DNA from: Mucilaginibacter yixingensis
GTDB taxonomy: Bacteria > Bacteroidota > Bacteroidia > Sphingobacteriales > Sphingobacteriaceae
Reading direction: 5' to 3'
Assembly (NCBI RefSeq): GCF_041080815.1
Contig: NZ_CP160205.1
Coordinates: 4,464,001-4,528,000 of the forward strand
Length of the DNA stretch: 64,000 nt
The translations under genes and the position numbers were made by a program. Below are positions 34,438 through 42,323 of this stretch, one piece after another; position 1 is the stretch's first letter, and each line of letters opens with the position of its first letter. The notes under the pieces were generated by a model. It had not been told where the DNA came from and ran no database searches. It saw nothing but the letters and a program-made list of their open reading frames with translations.

Positions 34438-35784
34438 TCAGATCTTTTGTCTTGCCTTTAGTTCCAGGTAACGGTTAATGGTATTTACAGTAAGGTTTTG
34501 TGGAGAGGTGAGGATGGATTGAATACCATGGCGAGTCAGTTCTTTTACAATGAGCTTTTTATCGTAAGCAAACTTCTCGGCTATGGTTTTAATATAAATA
34601 CCTTCTACATCAGTTGCTCGCTGTTCACTCAAGGTGCGCAACTCGGTATTCTCAAAAAACACAACCAGCAGCAAATGATAACGGGCAATTCTGATTAAGA
34701 AAGGCAACTGCCGCTCCATAGACGACAGGCTCTCAAAATTAGTAAAGAAAACCACCAGACTGCGTTGCCTCATTACCCTGCGCACAGTGCTGTACAGCAG
34801 CTCCATATTAGTTTCCAGATAACGTGTTTTCTCTTTGTAAAGCACCTCCAGAATTTTACCGATCTGCCCGGGCTTCCTGTCGGCAGGCACAATGGCTCCT
34901 ACCTTTTCGGCCATGGTAATCAGCCCGGCTTTATCTTCTTTAAGCATGGCCACGTTACTGAGCACCAGGCTGGTGTTGATGGCGTAATCCAGCAAACTCA
35001 ATCCCTCGAATGGCATTTTCATGGCGCGCGATTTATCAATCACGCAATACACATGCTGGGCTTTCTCATCAGTAAACGAGTTAGACATCAATGCACCGTG
35101 TCTGGCCGTGGCCTTCCAGTTGATGGTGCGGTAATCATCGCCGGCCACATAGGTCTTAATCTGCTCAAACTCCATACTTTGACCAATCCGCCTAATCTTT
35201 TTGATGCCAAATTCGCTCAAACGGTTAGAGATCGCCATCAACTCGTATTTACGCATTTGCAAAAACGAGGGATAAACCGGCAGCACCTGCGCCTGCGGTA
35301 TGGTGTACCTGCGCGCTACCAGACTCAATGCCGTTTGTACGTAAACCCTGATATCACCAAAATCATACTCACCGCGCTTTACCGGGCGCAGGTTATAATT
35401 GATCCATTTTTGCTGACGCGATGCCAGATTGCTTTTAAACCAAACATCGCGCCGCTGAAATTGATGCGGAATCTCATCCAAAATACCCAGATGAATAGCA
35501 AACGGATAGCGGTTCTCTACAAACAGCCTGATCTCGTTCTCATCGCTGTTGCTCAATCGCTCAGGCGCATGGCGGCGGGCAAATACACCCGCTTTGGTGC
35601 GATAAAGCATTAGTAGATCTACCAGCAACAGTACCACAACCGCACAAAAAAACAACAGTGGCAAAATACCAAGCCAGGGGAAAAAGAAAGCCGCCAGAAA
35701 CAGAACAACACTCGTTGCCAGCAGCGCAAATAAACGCCGGGCCAGGAAGAGGTCTTTATAAAACAGGCGGAAAAACTTTTTCAC
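34438..35784 (-). CDS. DUF58 domain protein (vWA-like), membrane-anchored
   Basis: This 448-aa protein has two hydrophobic helices near the N-terminus (about 18-37 and 39-60), then a beta-rich region. The DUF58 signature follows, FEQIKTYVAGDDYRTINWKATARHGALMSNSFTDE, about residues 205-240, and then a von Willebrand A-like fold (VYCVIDKSRAMKM...). DUF58 proteins are regularly encoded next to MoxR ATPases and are thought to be their clients or adaptors. It is the last gene of a six-gene minus-strand operon and lies 12 nt after the MoxR gene. Confidence 0.9.
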   Translation of the reverse strand: MKKFFRLFYKDLFLARRLFALLATSVVLFLAAFFFPWLGILPLLFFCAVVVLLLVDLLMLYRTKAGVFARRHAPERLSNSDENEIRLFVENRYPFAIHLGILDEIPHQFQRRDVWFKSNLASRQQKWINYNLRPVKRGEYDFGDIRVYVQTALSLVARRYTIPQAQVLPVYPSFLQMRKYELMAISNRLSEFGIKKIRRIGQSMEFEQIKTYVAGDDYRTINWKATARHGALMSNSFTDEKAQHVYCVIDKSRAMKMPFEGLSLLDYAINTSLVLSNVAMLKEDKAGLITMAEKVGAIVPADRKPGQIGKILEVLYKEKTRYLETNMELLYSTVRRVMRQRSLVVFFTNFESLSSMERQLPFLIRIARYHLLLVVFFENTELRTLSEQRATDVEGIYIKTIAEKFAYDKKLIVKELTRHGIQSILTSPQNLTVNTINRYLELKARQKI

Positions 35785-35796
35785 TTTCGGTATAGC

Positions 35797-36777
35797 TTAG
35801 CGTGGCACTTCAATTTTGTGGATAATCTGCGCAATTACCTCGTCAGGCGATATGCCTTCCATTTCTTTGTCAGGCGTTAGCACAATACGGTGGCGCAGTA
35901 CCGGCGCTGCCACTCGGATGATATCCTCGGGCGTTACAAAGTCGCGCCCGTTAATAGCAGCAATAGCTTTGGCGCCACTAATCACCGCCAGCGATGCACG
36001 CGGCGAACCACCCAGATACAATGATTTATGATTGCGGGTTTCTACAATAATTTTAGCCACAAACTCCAGCAGTTTGTGCTCCACGTGCAGCTCGCGTACC
36101 TGTTTACGCAAGGTCACAATTTCTTCGGCACTTAAAACCGGAGCGATGTGGGTTAATTGTTCAGACGTTTTTTGCTGATGCTGGCGGGTAAGAATATCAA
36201 TCTCATCCTGCAGCGACGGGTATTGTACTTCTACCTTAAAGATAAAACGATCCAGCTGCGCTTCGGGCAAACGGTAAGTTCCCTCCTGCTCTATCGGGTT
36301 TTGGGTAGCCAATACAATAAATGGCTCCTGCATTGGGTAAGTGGTACCGTCAACGGTAATCTGACGCTCCTCCATCACTTCAAACAATGCCGATTGCGTT
36401 TTGGCAGGTGCACGATTAATTTCATCCACCAAAATAATATTGCCAAATACCGGCCCCTGCTTAAATTCAAACTCGGTAGTTTTTGGATTGAAAACCGAAG
36501 TACCAATCACGTCAGACGGCATCAGATCTGGTGTAAACTGTATGCGCGAAAACTGTGCACTAATGGCTTTGGCAATTAACTTGGCGGTGAGCGTTTTGGC
36601 CACGCCCGGTACGCCCTCAATTAACAAGTGGCCATCGGCCAGTACACCGGCAATCAGCAGTTCAATAACTTCGTGCTGGCCAACAACTATACTGCCCAGC
36701 GTAGCTTTTATCTGTTCAACCGCAGCGTTGAGTTTGCTGAGGTCGGTCCGTTGTTCAAACAGGGCGTTCTCTTCCAT
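35797..36777 (-). CDS. MoxR-family AAA+ ATPase
   Basis: This is a 326-aa cytoplasmic ATPase of the MoxR/AAA_3 group, which acts as a chaperone in the assembly or activation of protein complexes. Walker A is GVPGVAKT (55-62), Walker B is ILVDEINR (115-122) and sensor 1 is ATQNP (157-161). The family-specific stretch ALFEVMEERQITVDG is at 130-144, and the arginine-finger region EAQLDRFIFK lies at 172-181. It starts 2 nt after the DUF4350 gene and precedes DUF58, the classic MoxR/DUF58 pairing. Confidence 0.95.
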   Translation of the reverse strand: MEENALFEQRTDLSKLNAAVEQIKATLGSIVVGQHEVIELLIAGVLADGHLLIEGVPGVAKTLTAKLIAKAISAQFSRIQFTPDLMPSDVIGTSVFNPKTTEFEFKQGPVFGNIILVDEINRAPAKTQSALFEVMEERQITVDGTTYPMQEPFIVLATQNPIEQEGTYRLPEAQLDRFIFKVEVQYPSLQDEIDILTRQHQQKTSEQLTHIAPVLSAEEIVTLRKQVRELHVEHKLLEFVAKIIVETRNHKSLYLGGSPRASLAVISGAKAIAAINGRDFVTPEDIIRVAAPVLRHRIVLTPDKEMEGISPDEVIAQIIHKIEVPR

Positions 36778-36779
36778 TT

Positions 36780-37952
36780 CTATTTGGTTTTGGCGTAAAA
36801 TTTATCAATAAGATTATTTAGTATGATCAGTTCCTGATCGGTAACCGTTTGTTGCTGACCCAGGTAAATGATATGATCCAGCAGATGACGAACCAGCCCG
36901 GCATCAACACCTGATTTTTGCACCAGCCGGTCATAAAAATCGGGATCATCAAGATTGGCGTTCAGTTGCAGATTGGCACGTAAAAAATCAGCAAAGTAGT
37001 TAATCTTCTTTATGGCAATATCGGCATTATCATGGCGCTCAAAGTACACGTTTCCAACCGTGGTCACAAAGTCGGCCGTTTCATTACGCAGCGGTTCAAT
37101 AACCGGAATAACGCGCTGCCGGCGCTTGGCTTCATATACAGTAAATATCAGCAAACTGAAAACCGAGAGGTAAAATGCCCACCTAAGGGTAGGGTATCGT
37201 AAAAACACGCGCATGGTAGAGTCGTCATCGTCTGGCCCTAACGCAGCAAATTGATCCCAGATCACCATATTGGTTGGCTTTAGGTATGACAAGGCTTTGG
37301 CAGCATACGCTTCGCCGTCTTTATTCAGTATCCCATAATTGGTAAAAAATAGCGGATTGGTATTAAAGTAGATATTGCCTTTACCCACCCGATACTTAAC
37401 AAAATTGGGCCGACGGTTTTTGTTCACCCCCAGCACGGTGGCATGCACCGTATCAATTTGATCATAATAAAGCGCACCGGCGTTATGCCCAAGGTTATAA
37501 TTGCGCGCACTATCCAGGTATTTATTAATAAGCCGTACAGGAGTATGCTTATCATCCAAAACCATTTGGGTTCTTAACTTAAATTTCTTTTGGAGGGATT
37601 CGCCAAGATAAGATGTCGCTATAAAAACATCATTGCCCGCGTTTACAAAATCAGAAAGGGCCTCGGTATCGTATTTTGAAGGATTTACGCCATCGGCAAT
37701 AATAACATAAGCCCCGTGCAGCGTGCCATAGTTGTGGAGCACATTGTAAAAAGGCTCGCGGTAACTGATTACCCGCGCACCGGGCATGATATCGCCGATA
37801 CGGTTATACAGCACATAGGTACCGAAAGGAATCTTATCGTCTTTACTGTATGATAACGACCAATCTACAGGTTTAGGCCGGTTATATTGGGCCACCAGGT
37901 AAACCACCAACAGTGCCGACAGCACTATAATATAGATGCGCAGGCTCTTCAT
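36780..37952 (-). CDS. DUF4350 domain membrane protein
   Basis: This 390-aa protein has an N-terminal membrane helix (about 4-22), a large extracytoplasmic alpha/beta domain (residues about 40-245) and a second helix (WAFYLSVFSLLIFTVYEAKRRQR, about 262-285) before a cytosolic helical tail. The extracytoplasmic part (PFGTYVLYNRIGDIMPGARV, DGVNPSKYDTEALSDFVNAGNDVFIATSY) matches DUF4350, which resembles class-I glutamine amidotransferase-like folds without an evident catalytic triad. It overlaps the DUF4129 gene by 4 nt and lies directly before MoxR. Confidence 0.85.
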   Translation of the reverse strand: MKSLRIYIIVLSALLVVYLVAQYNRPKPVDWSLSYSKDDKIPFGTYVLYNRIGDIMPGARVISYREPFYNVLHNYGTLHGAYVIIADGVNPSKYDTEALSDFVNAGNDVFIATSYLGESLQKKFKLRTQMVLDDKHTPVRLINKYLDSARNYNLGHNAGALYYDQIDTVHATVLGVNKNRRPNFVKYRVGKGNIYFNTNPLFFTNYGILNKDGEAYAAKALSYLKPTNMVIWDQFAALGPDDDDSTMRVFLRYPTLRWAFYLSVFSLLIFTVYEAKRRQRVIPVIEPLRNETADFVTTVGNVYFERHDNADIAIKKINYFADFLRANLQLNANLDDPDFYDRLVQKSGVDAGLVRHLLDHIIYLGQQQTVTDQELIILNNLIDKFYAKTK

Positions 37953-38737
37953 GGTTTTACAATGAGGTGTTTAAAATCGGTAAACGAGTTATTAATCTGC
38001 CCGTAAAGCGGCTCGGCTACCGCGAAATCGCCATACCAAACATATTCAAACTGGCGGGCTACGCTCAGAAAACCGTGTTTGTGTTCCGCGTTCTGTAATT
38101 CACGCGCATAATCGCTATTGGTTTTATCGGCCTTCCAGTCAATCAGCCCGGCATCAGCCAGTTGTTTGAGGCTGCGTAAAAATAACAAACGCACCGCCAG
38201 CCGGTAATTTTTGGCATCAACAGCATCGGCAATGGCGCCATCAAATTCTATTTCATGGATGTTTTCAATCTCCTCGGTATAAGGCACGCCGCCCACCTGT
38301 TTGCTTTTGCGACTAAATAACCGGCGCAGATCTATATCAAATAGCTTGGCAACAATAAAAGCAATAAGCACTGCCAGCACAAAAATAAGCAGGTATCTTA
38401 AATAAGATAAGGAATGGACGCCGCCGTGCACTTTACCAAACAGCCTTGCCAGCACATGGCCCACCCAATCCCAAAAACGATTCCACTGAAACCATACCCA
38501 GTGCCAGAAACGGTGCCACCAGCTACTACCTCGGCTCTCGGGCTTGTCCTCGTAATTAAAATCGCCGCTGGCTTTGTACTTATTCAACGCAGCCTGGTTA
38601 AAGCCCCGAACATTTACTTTACTGCTATCAATAACAATAGAATGCTTAGGCTTAACCTGTTTTACAGGCAAAGGCGCGGCCATGCCGGCAAACACCAGCC
38701 CTATTAACAAGAGTATCAGTATAAAGCCTTTTTTCAT
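37949..38737 (-). CDS. DUF4129 domain membrane protein, Trp-rich
   Basis: The ATG at 38737 (MKKGFILILLLIGLVFAGMAAP) gives a signal sequence and a 262-aa protein. A further upstream start would overlap the preceding gene and bury the signal. After the signal there is a short extracytoplasmic part with a striking Trp/Phe run (SSWWHRFWHWVWFQWNRFWDW, 71-91), a membrane helix (LRYLLIFVLAVLIAFIVAKLF) and a cytosolic DUF4129 domain (YRLAVRLLFLRSLKQLADAGLIDWKADKTN). DUF4129 often follows transglutaminase domains elsewhere; none is fused here. Confidence 0.85.
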   Translation of the reverse strand: MKKGFILILLLIGLVFAGMAAPLPVKQVKPKHSIVIDSSKVNVRGFNQAALNKYKASGDFNYEDKPESRGSSWWHRFWHWVWFQWNRFWDWVGHVLARLFGKVHGGVHSLSYLRYLLIFVLAVLIAFIVAKLFDIDLRRLFSRKSKQVGGVPYTEEIENIHEIEFDGAIADAVDAKNYRLAVRLLFLRSLKQLADAGLIDWKADKTNSDYARELQNAEHKHGFLSVARQFEYVWYGDFAVAEPLYGQINNSFTDFKHLIVKP

Positions 38738-38750
38738 GGTCAATGAGCTA

Positions 38751-39599
38751 TCAATATTGCTCAGGATGCGGGCCACTTTCACCTTCTGGTTTTTGGCCAA
38801 ACATTTTAATGCGCTGCGAGAGGCCGCCGGCTTCTACCGTTTCACTCAAAGAGTAATAAATAAGTACAACGCTGATGATGGGCACCATCCATAAAAACTG
38901 GCTGATTCCGGTAAGTACAACTTTAGTAATTTCATAAGGGCTACCAACTTTATGGCCAGAAAGCCACGATGTTCCACCCCAGATTATGGCCGCGGGTATT
39001 ACCAATACAGCAATGGCTGCTATAACAATAAACGCCATCAATAACAGCGTACCAAATATCATCCACCAATTGCCCTTGGCCAGTTTGAAGGCTTTTTTTA
39101 CCGCATCACCGGGACCAATGTTTTCAATGATCATAATAGGCAATATGAGCGCAACAACAGGGTACAAATAAATACCCGGCACAATACAGCACAGAAAAGC
39201 TATGACGATAACGATAGTGGCAATAATATGCGTAGCAAAAACGCGGAAGAAATAGTACCTGAAAAAACCCCAAACCTCTTCTAACGTTGGGATTTGCCGG
39301 CCGTTACGATTATAAATATCAAGATAAGCCACCACGGTAATAACAATACCAGTGGCACCGGCCAGCTGAATAACCAGGGCTGCAAAGTAATATCCGTTAA
39401 GCTTTGATAAGCCGGTATCCCAAGCGGTGCGCTGCGTGATACCCAAAATACTTACCCCTACACCGGCGGCCACAAACAGCCCACTGATAATAAGACAATA
39501 TTTAAAAAGATGCTTAAAGTTCTGTTTAAGAATTAAAAAGGTATCGCTAATGATGTCTCCAAATTCACGCTGACGGTTCAGGTCTACTTTCTCTTTCAT
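38751..39599 (-). CDS. Polytopic membrane protein of the MoxR/DUF58 operon
   Basis: This 282-aa protein has about six membrane helices. Its segment FLCCIVPGIYLYPVVALILPIMIIENIGPGDAVKKAFKLAKGNWWMIFGTLLLMAFIV resembles the integral-membrane domain attached to some glycerophosphodiester phosphodiesterases and YciC-like proteins. No phosphodiesterase domain is present. The start lies 35 nt inside the SpoIIM gene, implying translational coupling. Function is unknown; it is presumably part of the same membrane complex (inference). Confidence 0.72.
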   Translation of the reverse strand: MKEKVDLNRQREFGDIISDTFLILKQNFKHLFKYCLIISGLFVAAGVGVSILGITQRTAWDTGLSKLNGYYFAALVIQLAGATGIVITVVAYLDIYNRNGRQIPTLEEVWGFFRYYFFRVFATHIIATIVIVIAFLCCIVPGIYLYPVVALILPIMIIENIGPGDAVKKAFKLAKGNWWMIFGTLLLMAFIVIAAIAVLVIPAAIIWGGTSWLSGHKVGSPYEITKVVLTGISQFLWMVPIISVVLIYYSLSETVEAGGLSQRIKMFGQKPEGESGPHPEQY

Positions 39600-40554
39600 T
39601 TGATGATACAGGTTTCAGTTTTTGTGATAAATATATGGGGTATAAAATAACATACCAGATAATAAATGCAGCCGAGCCGCCCAGAATGCAACAGCTTAAC
39701 CAAACCGGCATCTCGGTATGGCGGGTTACAAAGCCCTCAAAAAAAGCAGCCGTAACCACAATGGGCGAGATGCCGATGATGACCTTCATGCCGTTAAGCG
39801 CCCCCTTTTTAAAGGATACCATACGCGAGTAGGTTTTAGGAAAAACGATACTGTTCCCCATAATCAGTCCCGCGGTGCCGGCTAGTATAATGGTTGATAT
39901 CTCAAGCGTGCCGTGGATCCAAATCACTAATATTGATTTTACGGCCAACCCCTTAGCTATAAACAGGTATTGGAAACAGCCTACCATCAGTCCGTTTTTA
40001 AACAAATGATAAAGCGTACCTACAGACAAAACGATGCCGAACAGATAAGTAATAGCCGTTACCGTAAGGTTATTTTTGGCAATCATCCAAAACATCAGCC
40101 ACTCGTTTTCGCCTTTGTAAACCCCGAATGGATCGCCTTTGGCAATATTTTCATTAGTCATGTTCACATAGTCGTCGCCTAAAACAAGCCTGATAAAAGA
40201 GCCGTCGTACTTAGCTGAAAAAATACCGATCAGGAAGAAGGTTATAAAAAACAGGAACGATACCAAAAGCTCCCGGCGATGCTGGTAAAACAGCCAAGGC
40301 AACTCGTGACGCCAAAATGAAAGGAAACGGTTACTTTTCTCTTTCCGGTTTTTATAAATAGACTGATGGAAGCCAGAGGCCAGCCCATTGAGGTAGCCCG
40401 TGGTTTTAGATTGTGGATAAAAGGTTTTGGCATACGCCAGATCGTCGGTTATAGATATGAAACGCTCCGCAAGCTCATCAGGGTCGCTGGTTTTCTCGGT
40501 TTCATATTTCCGCCATCTGGCTGTATTTTGCTTTACAAACAGTGCTTCACGCAT
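39565..40554 (-). CDS. SpoIIM-family (stage II sporulation protein M-like) membrane protein
   Basis: This is a 329-aa first gene of the operon. A soluble N-terminal helical part (1-95) precedes about five to six helices. These carry the SpoIIM-type text LLVSFLFFITFFLIGIFSA, FGIVLSVGTLYHLFKNGLMVGCFQYLF and ILVIWIHGTLEISTIILAGTAGLIMG. The WIHGTLEI motif is the family hallmark. The name comes from Bacillus; members in non-sporulating bacteria occur mostly in MoxR/DUF58/RDD clusters such as this one, where the job is unknown. It is divergent from the RDD gene across 94 nt. Confidence 0.88.
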   Translation of the reverse strand: MREALFVKQNTARWRKYETEKTSDPDELAERFISITDDLAYAKTFYPQSKTTGYLNGLASGFHQSIYKNRKEKSNRFLSFWRHELPWLFYQHRRELLVSFLFFITFFLIGIFSAKYDGSFIRLVLGDDYVNMTNENIAKGDPFGVYKGENEWLMFWMIAKNNLTVTAITYLFGIVLSVGTLYHLFKNGLMVGCFQYLFIAKGLAVKSILVIWIHGTLEISTIILAGTAGLIMGNSIVFPKTYSRMVSFKKGALNGMKVIIGISPIVVTAAFFEGFVTRHTEMPVWLSCCILGGSAAFIIWYVILYPIYLSQKLKPVSSNERESRPEPSA

Positions 40555-40634
40555 AGAGCCTAACGCAAATATTTTTTGTTAAAATAGCAACAAAATATAA
40601 TGTCTTCATAAAATAATTGCCCAATTCAATTATT

Positions 40635-40642
40635 TATATTTG
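40635..40642 (+). promoter_or_regulatory. -7 box of the RDD gene
   Basis: TATATTTG fits TAnnTTTG and ends 6 nt before the ATG at 40649, so the transcript would be leaderless or nearly so. A clear -33 partner at standard distance is not visible (a TTG lies 15 nt upstream). Confidence 0.45.
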
Positions 40643-40648
40643 TTATAC

Positions 40649-41422
40649 ATGCAAACCGTAAGAATAAGAACCTCACAAAACATTGATATTGATTATGAAG
40701 TAGCCGGTCTGGGCGATCGCATACTGGCACACATCATAGACACGGGCGTAATAGCCGCTTTTGGCTATATACTATATTACATCGTTATTTTTACCGTATT
40801 GCTGTCGCCAGGCGTACTTAAATCTTCGGGCTCGGGCGTAGCAGGCATCCCCGTATCAATAATTGTCATACTAATCGTCTTTACTACACTGGCAGCATTT
40901 TATGATCTTGTTGCCGAGATTTTCTTTAACGGCCAAAGCCTGGGCAAATTTGCCATGAAGATACGTGTGGTAAGCCTTAACGGTGCCCGCCCCGGTACTG
41001 GTCAGTTCTTTTTGCGCTGGGTTTTCAGGCTATTGGATCTGGGCATAACAGTTGGCATTGGTGCACTTATAGCAGTAGCCATGTCTGAAAAAAAGCAACG
41101 AATTGGCGATATGGTTGCCGGCACCACCCTCATTAAGACACAGCCACGCACACAGCTAGACGAGCTTTATTTTCTAGCCCCTGAAGATGACTACACGCCC
41201 ATCTTACCCGAAGTGGGCAACCTAACCGATAATGAGATCTCACTGATTCATGAAGTAATTACCACATTTAAAACTACCGGCAACAGCATGGTGGTTTATG
41301 ATATGGCGATGCAGATTAAAAACCACCTCAACATGGGGATACCTGCAGGAATGAATGAGTATGATTTTCTATTGGCCGTGGTAAAAGACTACAACTACGT
41401 TACCTCGCGCACCGAAGTTTAA
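40649..41422 (+). CDS. RDD family membrane protein
   Basis: The ATG at 40649 (MQTVRIRTSQNIDIDYEVAGLGDRILAHIID) gives 257 residues. The RDD domain shows the defining Arg-Asp-Asp-type positions in the first helix region (GDRILAHIIDTG) and the central QSLGKFAMKIRVV segment. Three to four membrane helices end near residue 150; a cytosolic helical tail follows. It is divergent from the SpoIIM-DUF58 operon, and RDD genes are frequent partners of such operons, so it likely belongs to the same system. Its stop codon overlaps that of the convergent DUF2752 gene (shared TTAA at 41419-41422). Confidence 0.88.
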   Translation: MQTVRIRTSQNIDIDYEVAGLGDRILAHIIDTGVIAAFGYILYYIVIFTVLLSPGVLKSSGSGVAGIPVSIIVILIVFTTLAAFYDLVAEIFFNGQSLGKFAMKIRVVSLNGARPGTGQFFLRWVFRLLDLGITVGIGALIAVAMSEKKQRIGDMVAGTTLIKTQPRTQLDELYFLAPEDDYTPILPEVGNLTDNEISLIHEVITTFKTTGNSMVVYDMAMQIKNHLNMGIPAGMNEYDFLLAVVKDYNYVTSRTEV

Positions 41423-41751
41423 GCGTATAAATGATATAGCTTGATCACATAACTAATGAGCATGATGTTCCCCGTTATCAAATAAGCTGTCTTTTTTATC
41501 AGACCGCTGTTATCAATGCCCCGGTAAGCATCAACAGCAACAAACAAGGCGGTAAGTATAAATGGAATAGCTGCGGGATACAGGTGCAGGCTCTCTTTCA
41601 AATTTCCTTTTAAAAGCGCTATTACACTGCGCTGAAAACCACAGCCGGGGCAATCAATACCGGTAAGGTATTTTAGCGGACAAGGCAATAAATGATTTTG
41701 CAGCCATTGGACCAATTGCCCAAGGCTGCAAAATATCATATTTAAATACAT
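41419..41751 (-). CDS. DUF2752 small membrane protein
   Basis: This 110-aa protein has two or three membrane helices and the DUF2752 signature CPLKYLTGIDCPGCGFQRSVIALLKGN (residues 24-50), whose three conserved cysteines could bind metal or form disulfides. Function is unknown. It begins 6 nt after the DUF5684-like gene, with which it presumably forms a unit. Confidence 0.87.
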   Translation of the reverse strand: MYLNMIFCSLGQLVQWLQNHLLPCPLKYLTGIDCPGCGFQRSVIALLKGNLKESLHLYPAAIPFILTALFVAVDAYRGIDNSGLIKKTAYLITGNIMLISYVIKLYHLYA

Positions 41752-41757
41752 TAAATT

Positions 41758-42210
41758 TTATTGAGCGTTGTTATCAAAAGGTCTTTGATAATCTGCTGAG
41801 CCGAAACGATTGGCGGCCATTGCTTCTTTTGCAGATGGGCCAAGGTATTGCGCATCACCAAATCCAAGGATTGGCCAGAAGATAAAGGGCAGAAAAAACA
41901 ACCCAACAGTAAAACCTTCACTTTTTCCAAAGCTTTTACTGATTAGATTAGTATTCCATACAACAAATATTAATGATGTACAAGGAAACAACATCAATAT
42001 GCACCACCATAATGGCTTTCCTGTTATTTCCAGCATTACAATATAGTTGTAAATAGGAATGATGGCGGCCCAACCTGGCTTACCTGCTTTGGAGAAAGCC
42101 TTCCACATTCCTACAATTGGGATTAATACCCATAATAACATGATAACAATAAACATAACAATGGCTCCAGCAGCGACGGCAGTACCGGCAGACGAGTCGT
42201 AAGTTTCCAT
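41758..42210 (-). CDS. DUF5684-like small membrane protein
   Basis: This is a 150-aa protein with about four membrane helices (AGAIVMFIVIMLLWVLIPIVGMW, WAAIIPIYNYIVML, WWCILMLFPCTSLIFVVWNTNLI, GLFFLPFIFWPILGF). The phrases AGKPGWAAIIPIYNYIVMLEITGKPLWW and SFGKSEGFTVGLFFLPFIFWPILGFGDAQYLGP are characteristic of a widespread group annotated DUF5684, sometimes found fused to or next to signal-peptidase-like proteins. No enzymatic residue is evident here. It is divergent from the serine dehydratase gene. Confidence 0.8.
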   Translation of the reverse strand: METYDSSAGTAVAAGAIVMFIVIMLLWVLIPIVGMWKAFSKAGKPGWAAIIPIYNYIVMLEITGKPLWWCILMLFPCTSLIFVVWNTNLISKSFGKSEGFTVGLFFLPFIFWPILGFGDAQYLGPSAKEAMAANRFGSADYQRPFDNNAQ

Positions 42211-42309
42211 AATTTAAGATTATAATAAGTTTTAAGTATTTGCCCTTAAATTAAATATAATATGATGATTATCAATAGCGGCGCTGTATCTTATTTGCGT
42301 TACATTATT

Positions 42310-42317
42310 TAAATTTG
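42310..42317 (+). promoter_or_regulatory. -7 box of the L-serine dehydratase gene
   Basis: TAAATTTG matches TAnnTTTG and ends 6 nt before the ATG at 42324, again predicting a leaderless or near-leaderless mRNA. A TTTG at 42294 is too close (12 nt) for a normal -33 element. Confidence 0.4.
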
Positions 42318-42323
42318 TTATTG

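Noticed and set aside
34498..35613. Long plus-strand frames antisense to the DUF58 gene
   Set aside because: Shadow frames of a clear minus-strand gene; their translations show no domain.
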